15,728 bases of DNA from Candidatus Peregrinibacteria bacterium RIFCSPLOWO2_01_FULL_48_20 (GTDB lineage: Bacteria > Patescibacteriota > Gracilibacteria > UBA1369 > 2-02-FULL-48-14). Below are positions 7,021 to 13,949 of the stretch, piece after piece. The DNA is taken from positions 1 to 15,728 of the forward strand of contig MFXB01000028.1 of assembly GCA_001787475.1 (NCBI GenBank). The letters are read 5' to 3'. The first letter of the stretch is position 1, and every line of letters starts with the position of its first letter. Both the position numbers and the translations under genes were made by a program. Below the pieces are notes generated by a model that saw only the letters and a program-made list of their open reading frames with translations, did no database searches and was not told the DNA's origin.

Positions 7021-7056
7021 CAAGAAGTCTCACTACGGCGAAGGTGAGAACTCTTG
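7021..7056 (+). promoter_or_regulatory. rpsO-pnp intergenic hairpin 1 (putative pnp leader structure)
   Basis: Arms CAAGAAGTCTCAC (7021-7033) and GTGAGAACTCTTG (7044-7056) pair with 11 of 13 positions, broken only by a 2x2 internal loop, around the 10-nt loop TACGGCGAAG. No T-tract follows, so it is not a standard terminator. In Escherichia coli a pnp leader hairpin is the site of RNase III/PNPase autoregulation; the same role here is inference. Confidence 0.6.
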
Positions 7057-7066
7057 AAACCTCTTC

Positions 7067-7116
7067 CTGAGTAGGGGCCAAGCGCAATCGTGCGCATTTA
7101 TACCCTTATTACTCAG
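7067..7116 (+). promoter_or_regulatory. rpsO-pnp intergenic hairpin 2, adjacent to the pnp start
   Basis: CTGAGTA (7067-7073) pairs with TACTCAG (7110-7116). GGG (7074-7076) can pair with CCC (7103-7105) after a TTAT bulge. An inner hairpin GCGCA-ATCG-TGCGC lies at 7082-7095. The outer stem ends 5 nt before ATG 7122, so folding could limit ribosome access (inference). Confidence 0.55.
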
Positions 7117-7121
7117 ATCCT

Positions 7122-9281
7122 ATGTCTATACATTCTGTTGAATCCGAGCTTGCCGGACGCAAGCTCAAACTCGAAACCGGACGTTTGGCTTTACAAGCAA
7201 ACGGCGCCGTGACCGTCCAATTTGGTGAAAGCATTGTTTTGTGCACCGCCATGATGGCCGAAGAAGGAAAACCCGAAGCGGACTTTTTCCCTTTAACCAT
7301 TGAATATCAGGAACGCTATTACGCTTCCGGAAAAATCAAAGGCTCCCGTTTTATGAAGCGCGACGGTCGCAGCAGTGACGAAGCCGTTTTGAAGGCTCGC
7401 ATTATCGATAGGCCCATCAGGCCACTCTTTCCGAAAGGAATCACCAATGAAACGCAAGGAATCGCCACCGTGCTTTCCGCCGATCTTGTCAATGAAACGG
7501 GCGTTTTGGCCATCACCGGAATGTCCACCGCCATGCTCATCGCCGGTTTGCCTTTTGCCGGACCTTTGGCCGGAGTACGAATCGGAATGAAGAACGGAGA
7601 ATTTATTATTTTCCCGACTTTTGAAGAAATGGCGGGCGGCGAGCTCGATTTGCTCGTGGCCGGAACCCCCGACGCCATCACCATGGTGGAAGCGGGAGCC
7701 AACGAAGTGTCCGAAGAAAAAATACTCGAAGCGCTCGAACTCGCGCACAAAACCATTAAGGAAATTTGCGCGATTCAAATGCAACTTGTGGGAAAAATGA
7801 ATCCCACGGCGCGAACCTACACCGTTTCCAAAGCCTCCGATGAAATTTTGGATCTTGTTGCGGGCGTGATCTCTCAAGAAGATCTCAATACCTACAACGG
7901 AACCGGAAAAGCCGCCATTAAACAGGCCATTCATTCGATTGAAGAAAAAGTGCTTACCCATTTTGCTGGCGAAATCGAATCCGAAACCCGCACGAAAGAA
8001 GAACTCTTGGCGGGAGTGACCAAGACTTTGGACAACGCTATGCGCAAAAATATTCTCGAAAACGAAACGCGCCTCGACGGTCGCCGTCTTGACGAAGTGC
8101 GCCCCATCACCATTGAAGTGGGTCTCATTCCTCGAACGCATGGAAGCGCTCTTTTCCAACGCGGAGAAACTCAAGCCCTCACGCTCACCACTCTCGGTGC
8201 GCCGGGCGATGCGCAAATCATCGACTCCATGGAAGTGGACACCGAAAAACGTTATATTCACTATTATGTGTTCCCGCCTTATTCCGTGGGAGAAGTAAAA
8301 GGCCTTCGCGGTCCCAGCCGACGTGAAATCGGACACGGTGCTCTCGCGGAACGCGCCCTCATTCCAGTAATCCCCGGCAAAGAAGACTTCCCTTACACCA
8401 TCCTGGTGGTTTCGGAAATTATGACCTGTAACGGATCCAGCTCCATGGCCAGCGTTTGCGGTTCAACCCTCTCGCTCATGGACGCCGGAGTGCCCATTAA
8501 AAAACCTGTTTCAGCCGTGGCCATGGGTCTTGTGTGCAGCGACGAATTCAAACAAAGCGGGAAAGGCGCTTACAAAATCCTCACGGACATTCAAAGTTTT
8601 GAAGATTTTGCCGGCGATATGGATTTCAAAGTGGCTCGCACGCCGGACGGAATCACCGCTTTGCAAATGGACATCAAAGTGAAAGGAATCACCACGCAAA
8701 TGATGAAAGAAGCGCTCGCAAAAGCCACCGTGGCTTGTAATCAAATGCTCGATGCCATGAAAGCCGTATTGCCCGCTCATAGGCCCGAGCTCAGTCAGTA
8801 CGCGCCCATCATCATGAAGATCCAAATCGACCCCGACTACATTCGCGATGTCATTGGTAAGGGTGGAGAAACCATTCAAAAGATCACCGCCGAATGCGGC
8901 GTGGAAATGGACATCGAACAAACCGGTCTCGTCATCATTACGGCGCCCAACAAGGAAGCCGGTGACAAAGCCGCCAACTGGGTGAAAGCCATTGTCTACG
9001 AACCCACCGTCGGCGAAGAGTTCGATGGGGAAGTGGTGAACATTATGGACTTCGGCGCTTTCGTGGAATTCGTTCCCGGCAAAGACGGTCTTGTTCACAT
9101 CTCTGCCTTACGTCCTTACCGCGTGAACAAAGTGGAAGACGTGGTGAAAGTTGGCGACAAAGTACACGTCAAACTCATCAAAGTCGATGAACAAGGACGC
9201 TACAATCTTTCCATGAAAGAATTTTACAAAGACCCCGCAGTCCCTTCAAAACCGGAAGCTCCCGCCGAAGGCGGTTTCTAG
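7122..9281 (+). CDS. pnp: Polyribonucleotide nucleotidyltransferase (PNPase)
   Basis: A 719-residue, full-length phosphorolytic 3'-to-5' exoribonuclease that degrades mRNA using phosphate and can also add tails. The order is first RNase PH domain, helical linker, second RNase PH domain, KH domain and S1 domain. Visible motifs are NGSSSMASVCGSTLSLMDAG (phosphate/active-site region of the second PH domain), GDMDFKVARTPDG with the catalytic Asp residues, a KH GKGG loop at about 579-582, and an S1 domain from about 631 (FDGEVVNIMDFGAFVEF). The tail is a short Pro/Ala-rich stretch. It lies downstream of rpsO with two strong potential hairpins between them, which suggests post-transcriptional control. 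No Shine-Dalgarno sequence is present. A small exported-protein gene begins 8 nt after the stop. Confidence 0.98.
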   Translation: MSIHSVESELAGRKLKLETGRLALQANGAVTVQFGESIVLCTAMMAEEGKPEADFFPLTIEYQERYYASGKIKGSRFMKRDGRSSDEAVLKARIIDRPIRPLFPKGITNETQGIATVLSADLVNETGVLAITGMSTAMLIAGLPFAGPLAGVRIGMKNGEFIIFPTFEEMAGGELDLLVAGTPDAITMVEAGANEVSEEKILEALELAHKTIKEICAIQMQLVGKMNPTARTYTVSKASDEILDLVAGVISQEDLNTYNGTGKAAIKQAIHSIEEKVLTHFAGEIESETRTKEELLAGVTKTLDNAMRKNILENETRLDGRRLDEVRPITIEVGLIPRTHGSALFQRGETQALTLTTLGAPGDAQIIDSMEVDTEKRYIHYYVFPPYSVGEVKGLRGPSRREIGHGALAERALIPVIPGKEDFPYTILVVSEIMTCNGSSSMASVCGSTLSLMDAGVPIKKPVSAVAMGLVCSDEFKQSGKGAYKILTDIQSFEDFAGDMDFKVARTPDGITALQMDIKVKGITTQMMKEALAKATVACNQMLDAMKAVLPAHRPELSQYAPIIMKIQIDPDYIRDVIGKGGETIQKITAECGVEMDIEQTGLVIITAPNKEAGDKAANWVKAIVYEPTVGEEFDGEVVNIMDFGAFVEFVPGKDGLVHISALRPYRVNKVEDVVKVGDKVHVKLIKVDEQGRYNLSMKEFYKDPAVPSKPEAPAEGGF

Positions 9282-9289
9282 CGCACATT

Positions 9290-10027
9290 ATGTCATTTTC
9301 AGCTTTAACACTTACCGCATCCACGCTCGGTTGCATAGTGTCTCCTGAAGATTCGGCAAGCATGGAGCCGTCGGTGCTGTATCAAGACAATATGCAGCGC
9401 TTTGACGAAAACCAAATGGCAAAGGTGGAGGAGGCAATAAAGCTTGCTTCAGAGCTCGTAAGCGATGCGGTGAACGATCTTAAGACCAACCGAAACAAGT
9501 ATCTGGCCACAATGCCGGAAACGGTTCCCATGATCAGTTACGGTTCCGATGAGTACATTGATACTCGCGATGCCTACAACCGAGTTGTTCATCACCTTGA
9601 AACCGCTATTTACAGCCGTGATCCTCAGGACACCGCCAATTGGAATGTGGGCTTCCACACGGACTGTGCATCCTCTTACGCCTGTACGCCGGAGTTCGAC
9701 TATTGTCAGATCTCTGAAGGATTGGGTCTCCTTGAAGAGGAATGCGATATCACTTATTCCACAGTGACGCATACTCAAATTGAAGACAGTCTTCCATGGC
9801 TCCCAACTTTTATTGATGAAGGATTTCTGGCTGAAGAAGAAGATTTGTGTGAAAAAACTGCAGCCGTCGCTCACGAAAGCACTCACAACGTTGGACTGGG
9901 ACATGAACCGGATGTAACGGAAGGATACGACAATGGCTCGGAAACAGAAGAGGATGTCCTACAAAAAGATATCCCTTACCGCGTGGGCAATGTTTTCTAT
10001 ATACTTTGCGAAGAACGCTATCAATAA
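9290..10027 (+). CDS. Putative exported zinc metalloprotease with HExxHxxGxxH motif
   Basis: A 245-residue protein not assignable to a named family. Residues 195-205 (HESTHNVGLGH) match HExxHxxGxxH, the zinc-binding signature of metzincins, with His195, His199 and His205 as ligands and Glu196 as general base. No Met follows in the C-terminal 40 residues, so the Met-turn typical of true metzincins is absent. The N-terminus is a short hydrophobic stretch ending in STLGC, a weak lipobox with Cys15 as possible lipidation site but no basic residue before it. Six further Cys (126, 132, 139, 152, 187, 240) suggest disulfides and an extracytoplasmic location. The region 35-70 is helical. The gene starts 8 nt after pnp and 9 nt before the next gene, so it is probably read in the same transcript. 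Start uncertain; no Shine-Dalgarno sequence. Confidence 0.6.
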   Translation: MSFSALTLTASTLGCIVSPEDSASMEPSVLYQDNMQRFDENQMAKVEEAIKLASELVSDAVNDLKTNRNKYLATMPETVPMISYGSDEYIDTRDAYNRVVHHLETAIYSRDPQDTANWNVGFHTDCASSYACTPEFDYCQISEGLGLLEEECDITYSTVTHTQIEDSLPWLPTFIDEGFLAEEEDLCEKTAAVAHESTHNVGLGHEPDVTEGYDNGSETEEDVLQKDIPYRVGNVFYILCEERYQ

Positions 10028-10036
10028 ACTCTTTAA

Positions 10037-10426
10037 ATGGACATCAAACTCCTTGTTGCCATCCTTCTAAGTTCGGTCATGATTCTCGGAATCCTTACTT
10101 ACACTTGGTGGGCTTATAAAACCTCGGCACGCGCAGCGAAGCGTTTTGTACCTAAAAAACTCCCCAAAGAAATCAAACCCATCATTCTCATTTCGCACAC
10201 TCTGGGAGTGCTCGCTTTGATCGGTCTGTTCTTTTCATTTGAGCTCTTTTTGATCTTGGTCGGCGCCCATTTCATTTTAAAAGGAATCGCCATTTACAAG
10301 GCCAAAACGGTCTCGGATATTTTCTACACTTTATTTGGAAAGCCCGCAGAGCACGAAGGACTTTTTATGGCGTTTTTTGGCGCGGTTCTGGTCATTTTCG
10401 GAGCCTTAGGAGGTCTTGCCTCTTAG
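10037..10426 (+). CDS. Small four-span membrane protein, unknown function
   Basis: A 129-residue protein with four predicted membrane segments: about 4-26, 47-67, 69-87 and 108-127. A basic loop (KTSARAAKRFVPKKLPKEIK) follows the first span and is likely cytoplasmic. No catalytic motif is recognised. It begins 9 nt after the metalloprotease-like gene, so the two are probably co-transcribed; a functional link is not established. The start is set by the first ATG after the upstream stop. The 3' end contains the predicted promoter of the following tRNA and a possible weak terminator. Confidence 0.65.
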   Translation: MDIKLLVAILLSSVMILGILTYTWWAYKTSARAAKRFVPKKLPKEIKPIILISHTLGVLALIGLFFSFELFLILVGAHFILKGIAIYKAKTVSDIFYTLFGKPAEHEGLFMAFFGAVLVIFGALGGLAS

Positions 10427-10435
10427 CCTTTTTTT
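10408..10435 (+). terminator. Possible weak terminator at the end of the pnp transcript
   Basis: AGGAGG (10408-10413) and CCTCTT (10419-10424) can form a 6-bp stem with one G-T pair and a 5-nt loop. A run of seven T lies at 10429-10435, but AGCC separates stem and T-run, so the fit is imperfect. Confidence 0.3.
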
Positions 10436-10444
10436 GACTAAACT
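10416..10444 (+). promoter_or_regulatory. Promoter of tRNA-Gly
   Basis: TTGCCT (10416-10421), a 17-bp spacer and TAAACT (10439-10444). The predicted start is near 10451, just ahead of the mature tRNA 5' end at 10454. The -35 box lies inside the last codons of the upstream membrane-protein gene. Confidence 0.5.
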
Positions 10445-10453
10445 CCCACGTGC

Positions 10454-10528
10454 GCAGGTATCGTATAGCGGCTATTATGCCACCTTGCCAAGGTGGAGAT
10501 GCGGGTTCGACTCCCGCTACTTGCTCCA
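10454..10528 (+). tRNA. tRNA-Gly (anticodon GCC)
   Basis: A cloverleaf is visible. The acceptor stem is GCAGGTA (10454-10460) with TACTTGC (10518-10524), with one G-T pair. The anticodon arm is CCACC-TTGCCAA-GGTGG with anticodon GCC. The T arm is GCGGG-TTCGACT-CCCGC (10501-10517). The discriminator is T, followed by an encoded CCA (10526-10528). GCC reads GGC and GGU glycine codons. Confidence 0.95.
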
Positions 10529-10559
10529 AACGGTAAATCGCGATTTTTCGCCCGGAAAT

Positions 10560-10793
10560 TTATTGAAGGGTCACCTCGGCACCCCAACCGTAATATTCCA
10601 AAATGCGTTTCGCCAGAGCATGGAATTCCGCGCAAGCGCCTAAAACGTGGAACTCTTTTGCTTTGCCGGACAATTTATTACTATCAACGGTTTGAGTCTC
10701 AAGTCCTCTTTTACCGGCTTGTACACCGATTTCCGAGAGGAGTCCTAATGGAAGTTCCCGATCTTTACCAATGGGCAGAATACTGAGTTTCAT
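10560..10793 (-). CDS. Orphan 77-residue protein, unknown function
   Basis: A small, soluble-looking protein beginning MKLSILPIGKDRELPLG and ending EYYGWGAEVTLQ, of mixed charge, with no signal peptide or membrane span. I do not recognise the family. It is accepted as a gene because a consensus-like promoter (TTGACA, then TATTAT) lies immediately upstream on the same strand with the short leader typical of this window, and because its composition looks coding. Overlapping plus-strand reading frames run through the tRNA gene and are not credible. The gene points toward the tRNA, stopping 32 nt beyond its 3' end, and lies downstream of the protease gene on the same strand. No Shine-Dalgarno sequence is seen. 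Confidence 0.55.
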   Translation of the reverse strand: MKLSILPIGKDRELPLGLLSEIGVQAGKRGLETQTVDSNKLSGKAKEFHVLGACAEFHALAKRILEYYGWGAEVTLQ

Positions 10794-10817
10794 AAAGTTT
10801 AAAGGTTTTGGTACGGA

Positions 10818-10845
10818 ATAATATCAGCTAAAAATCCTTTGTCAA
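10818..10845 (-). promoter_or_regulatory. Promoter of the 77-residue ORF
   Basis: On the minus strand a perfect TTGACA (10845-10840), a 16-bp spacer and TATTAT (10823-10818), preceded by TGA as an extended -10. ATG 10793 is 24 nt beyond the -10. The -35 box sits within a small inverted repeat (TCCTT-TGTC-AAGGA on the plus strand). Confidence 0.65.
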
Positions 10846-10863
10846 GGAATCTTAGTCTCTTGT

Positions 10864-10876
10864 GACCGAAGCGGTC
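10864..10876. other. Small hairpin after the protease gene
   Basis: GACCG-AAG-CGGTC, a perfect 5-bp stem with 3-nt loop, 8 nt past the protease stop codon. No T-tract follows on the minus strand, so terminator function is doubtful. Its 5-3-5 shape resembles the second hairpin of repeat copy C. Confidence 0.4.
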
Positions 10877-10884
10877 TTTCCAGG

Positions 10885-12267
10885 TTAAAGCTGAATGAGT
10901 AGCCTATACAAATTCTCGCTCACGGCGCCGCGAGTGATTTCGTGGTCGGGATAGTAGTAGGAATCGGCATCTTCTTCCAAAAGTCCCAACTCGTAAGCGG
11001 TGTTGATGTAGTTGGTGTACCACTGACCGAGCTTCACATCCGTGTACACTTTGTTGCTGGCGGTTTCCAAATCCACGTTCATGACCTCCAAAAGCATTTT
11101 AACGGCTTCCACTTTGTTGACGTAACTTTCCGGTTTGAAAGTGCCGTCGTCGTAACCTTCCACCCAACCTTCTTCCTCCGCAAAACAAACATACTTGGCG
11201 TACCAGTCCTCCGCGACATCCGGGAAACAATTTTTATAACTGTTCTCATCGGGATCGTAGCCGGCACCTTCCACCAAAATTTTCATCAGCTCGGCGCGGT
11301 TCAAAGGGTTGTTGGGTTTGAAACTGCCGTTGGGGTAACCGCTCACAATGCCATTGGTCTCCAGATAAGAAATGGCCTCGGCATTGTCATCCCCAAAGTC
11401 CACGTCGCTAAAAATTTCCACCTCGCCACTGCCGGTGTCACTCGTAGTTTCCTCGTAAGTCGTCCCCACTTCCTCAATGTAGTCGTTTGCAAAAGCCTCC
11501 GCTACAAATTCTTCATTGATGAGGCCTTGGTCAACCAAGTCAAGAAACCAGTAGAGCACGGTGTCGCTCGAAATCACATAACCGTAACTGCCCCCGAGCT
11601 CATTGGTGGAGTAGGCGCTGGCGACACCAACCACGGATTCTTCATAGTTGTACACGGGTCCGCCGGAATTTCCGGGATTGATGATGGCATCCGTGGTGAA
11701 GTACCAAACCAAATCATCCACCAACATGGAAAACGCGCTCACCACTCCCTCGGTCAAAACCACGGTGGGGGAACCACTCGCTTGAGGAAAGCCAAGGATG
11801 GTCAAGGTCTCGCCAAGCGCGGGCGGATTGTCGGCAAAATCCACATAAGGCCAATTCAGGGCCATGATCGTGTCGCTGTCCAAAAAGTCACCGTACTCTT
11901 CACCGTTTTCATCCAAGTAATAGCCGGGGTACAAAATCGCAAGGTCGTAACTTTCATCATAAGCCAGCACATAAGCGGACATGGCGCATGTGGGCACGGT
12001 AAATTCGTCTTCAATCACACAAAGGTCAATATATTCGGCGGGCAATCCCGTATAGGTGTCCATAATCACATGGGCGTTCGTGAGCACCAGTCCGTCCACA
12101 CTGAAAAAGAAGCCGCTGCCCATATAATAATCTCCCACGGAGTCCACCACCTGAACATAAACCACACTGCTGATGGTTTCCTCGTAATAAATGGTGGTGG
12201 CGGTGGCCATTGGAATTTGCAAGAGCAGCAAAACGGCAAACAAAGTTTTTGAAAGGATTTTTTTCAT
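10885..12267 (-). CDS. Exported trypsin-like serine protease with C-terminal SLH domains
   Basis: A 460-residue protein. A signal peptide (MKKILSKTLFAVLLLLQIPMATA) is followed by a chymotrypsin/HtrA-type protease domain. The triad is visible: His66 (LTNAHV), Asp108 (YDLAIL) and Ser201 (NPGNSGGPV). No PDZ domain follows. Instead an acidic Thr/Ser/Glu linker (about 262-285) leads to three S-layer homology repeats (about 286-330, 348-392 and 407-455), with FSDV/FPDV/YTDV starts, GYPNGSFKP and GYDDGTFKP motifs and NRAE/NKVE/TRGA segments. SLH domains usually tether proteins to cell-wall polymers, so this is probably a surface-attached protease for quality control or processing (inference). The start at 12267 is preferred to ATG 12288 because the predicted -10 box directly precedes 12288, so transcription would start after that codon. 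Confidence 0.9.
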   Translation of the reverse strand: MKKILSKTLFAVLLLLQIPMATATTIYYEETISSVVYVQVVDSVGDYYMGSGFFFSVDGLVLTNAHVIMDTYTGLPAEYIDLCVIEDEFTVPTCAMSAYVLAYDESYDLAILYPGYYLDENGEEYGDFLDSDTIMALNWPYVDFADNPPALGETLTILGFPQASGSPTVVLTEGVVSAFSMLVDDLVWYFTTDAIINPGNSGGPVYNYEESVVGVASAYSTNELGGSYGYVISSDTVLYWFLDLVDQGLINEEFVAEAFANDYIEEVGTTYEETTSDTGSGEVEIFSDVDFGDDNAEAISYLETNGIVSGYPNGSFKPNNPLNRAELMKILVEGAGYDPDENSYKNCFPDVAEDWYAKYVCFAEEEGWVEGYDDGTFKPESYVNKVEAVKMLLEVMNVDLETASNKVYTDVKLGQWYTNYINTAYELGLLEEDADSYYYPDHEITRGAVSENLYRLLIQL

Positions 12268-12288
12268 GGCGTGTGGTGAGGTGGACAT

Positions 12289-12317
12289 ATTTTGTCACTG
12301 AAAATAACTCTGCGCAA
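12289..12317 (-). promoter_or_regulatory. Probable promoter of the SLH protease gene
   Basis: Minus strand TTGCGC (12317-12312), a 17-bp spacer and CAAAAT (12294-12289). The -10 ends 21 nt before ATG 12267, the same spacing as three stronger promoters in the window. Both boxes are imperfect. Confidence 0.4.
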
Positions 12318-12330
12318 GAGCCCCGCCTTT

Positions 12331-13779
12331 TCAAGCGATTTTTCGAATCCAGCCAGCGTAAGGTCCTTTTTCATTTCTTTCTCCCGCTTGAATTTCTTTC
12401 ATGAGCGCATCAATACGAGCTGTCACCCATCCCATTCCATTCTGACTGGTATCCATTTCAAAAGTTTTTTCTTCTCCATATTTTAAAGTTACGTCTCCAT
12501 GGCGAGGAACTCGATCCGTTATGGATGCGATGGGAGTCACCGTTGCTCCGGTGCCGCACAAAAAGGCTTCGCAAAATCTTTCAAAACGAAGTTCGAAAGG
12601 ACGAATCACTCTTTCCTCAAACCCGTCAATGACTCCATCTTGCTGGAGTTCCTCGGCCATGTGAATAATGGAATCACGCGTGACACTTGGCAAAATCAGT
12701 CCGTCGAGCCGAGGAGTGACCAGAATACCCTCTCTTGTTACCGCAAAAAAAGAAGAGACCGGCGTCTCCGTGAAAAACTTATTGTCGCTACCTAGACAAA
12801 GCACGTTATGAAAGCCGGCGGCCTTTGCGCGTTCCATCGCTGGCATCCCTCCCACATAATTGCCACTCACTTTGACATCGCCCACGCCTCCCTTCACCGA
12901 TCGATGGAAACCTCGCTCCACCAGAATACGAGCCGGGCCTTTGAAAATACTACCGGCGGGATTGGCATAACAAGCCAGGATATAACCACTGTTTGGCTTC
13001 ACGCCCAGATCTCTTCGATAAGCAAAAAGTTCCGGTGCAACATAAATGGAACCTTGCCCCGGATCGGGAAGGTACTCGGCATTGGCCAGTGTCGTTTCTG
13101 CAAACATTTCGATCAGTTCTTCATCCGACTTTCGGGGCATCATCGTTCTTTTCGAATCTCTCCAAAATCGTGCGGCATGCATGTCCGGACGGAAAAGTCC
13201 GATGCCGCCATCCGCCAAACGGAGCGCTCGATTTCCGCCAAAAATACCTTGTCCGTAACGAGCCATGGGGTGGTACTCCACGGTTCCACTCGGAACCATT
13301 TGAGCTCCATGCCACACTCCGTTGACGCAGTTATCCACGGCCATAATGGGAGTTGCGACAGGCTCAAATCCCAGGTTTCCGCTGCGAGCTTTTTCACGAA
13401 TGCTTTCAGCCGACACATAGGTCTCTGGAGTGACTTCAAAACCAAGGCTTTGCACTTGTATGCGATCACCCAGGAGGGCGTCTTCAAAGTGAAACTGATG
13501 TACATCCTTGGCATCGCGATGGGTAAACGCGCGTCCATAGACATCATCAGGACCGTGGTGAAGGGTTGCCGCTGCACAGCGAGATTTGATTTCATAGGCG
13601 CGTGCAGCCAAAACTGGCTCCGCGGAGGCCGAAAAAACTTCCCGCCGACTGTTTCCCGAAAGCACGCGTTCCAAGCGATCGTTAATTCCTTTTACTACTT
13701 CGGCCGGCATAGCGCCCAAATCTTCATAATTTCTTCGTGATTGACCGCGTTTTTCTTTCCCATCCCAACGTTCATCCAT
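12331..13779 (-). CDS. Class IV aminotransferase, branched-chain type, with N-terminal extension
   Basis: A 482-residue PLP enzyme. The C-terminal part (about 145-482) is a fold-type IV aminotransferase like branched-chain aminotransferase: YHPMARYGQGIFGGNRAL, FRPDMHAARFWRDSKRTMMP, the PLP-binding Lys303 in GDVKVSGNYVGGM, and CGTGATVTPI near the end. BCATs interconvert Leu/Ile/Val and their 2-oxo acids with glutamate/2-oxoglutarate. Two features are odd. About 140 extra N-terminal residues show no recognised motif. The usual E-x-G-x-x-N active-site segment reads ETPVSS (338-343), so Gly and Asn are replaced. Substrate is therefore uncertain. The start at 13779 follows a strong promoter. The gene is divergent from a branched-chain amino acid uptake operon, which supports a role in that pathway (inference). 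The stop lies 14 nt before the protease -35 box. Confidence 0.82.
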   Translation of the reverse strand: MDERWDGKEKRGQSRRNYEDLGAMPAEVVKGINDRLERVLSGNSRREVFSASAEPVLAARAYEIKSRCAAATLHHGPDDVYGRAFTHRDAKDVHQFHFEDALLGDRIQVQSLGFEVTPETYVSAESIREKARSGNLGFEPVATPIMAVDNCVNGVWHGAQMVPSGTVEYHPMARYGQGIFGGNRALRLADGGIGLFRPDMHAARFWRDSKRTMMPRKSDEELIEMFAETTLANAEYLPDPGQGSIYVAPELFAYRRDLGVKPNSGYILACYANPAGSIFKGPARILVERGFHRSVKGGVGDVKVSGNYVGGMPAMERAKAAGFHNVLCLGSDNKFFTETPVSSFFAVTREGILVTPRLDGLILPSVTRDSIIHMAEELQQDGVIDGFEERVIRPFELRFERFCEAFLCGTGATVTPIASITDRVPRHGDVTLKYGEEKTFEMDTSQNGMGWVTARIDALMKEIQAGERNEKGPYAGWIRKIA

Positions 13780-13805
13780 AATGCTTTGATGATTAAGAAG
13801 AGGGT

Positions 13806-13834
13806 AGTATAGTCCGTTTGGAAGCGAGAGTCAA
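13806..13834 (-). promoter_or_regulatory. Promoter of the aminotransferase gene
   Basis: Minus strand TTGACT (13834-13829), a 17-bp spacer and TATACT (13811-13806). ATG 13779 lies 26 nt past the -10, so the leader is about 20 nt, without a Shine-Dalgarno motif. Confidence 0.75.
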
Positions 13835-13890
13835 AATTCCTCGACAGTTAGATTTAAAACACGCGTTTGCCGTCTGACAATTCCTTTTAA

Positions 13891-13919
13891 TTGACGAGCA
13901 AAAGGCAAAAACCTAGGAT
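13891..13919 (+). promoter_or_regulatory. Candidate promoter of the liv operon
   Basis: TTGACG (13891-13896), a 17-bp spacer and TAGGAT (13914-13919), 30 nt before ATG 13950. An alternative is TTGACT (13920-13925) with TTTAAT (13942-13947), which would give a leaderless transcript. A short inverted repeat, CAATT-N6-AATTG, overlaps the first -35 box. The rest of the 13835-13949 gap is AT-rich with nothing else recognised. Confidence 0.4.
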
Positions 13920-13949
13920 TTGACTGATTTAATTTCTAATTTTTAATTT

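Noticed and set aside
7095..7104. A -10 box (TTTATA) directly upstream of pnp
   Set aside because: No -35 match at 16-18 bp and it lies inside the predicted hairpin 2; co-transcription with rpsO is simpler.
7293..8336. A 347-codon minus-strand open frame inside pnp
   Set aside because: Phe/His/Gly-rich composition typical of an antisense shadow; PNPase is unambiguous on the other strand.
10493..10786. Plus-strand open frames starting inside tRNA-Gly
   Set aside because: They begin within the mature tRNA and oppose the better supported 77-residue gene.
10942..12252. A 436-codon plus-strand open frame opposite the SLH protease
   Set aside because: His/Val-rich shadow of a gene with a visible catalytic triad and SLH repeats.
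12808..13740. A 310-codon plus-strand open frame opposite the aminotransferase
   Set aside because: No recognisable domain; the minus strand carries conserved PLP-enzyme motifs and a strong promoter.
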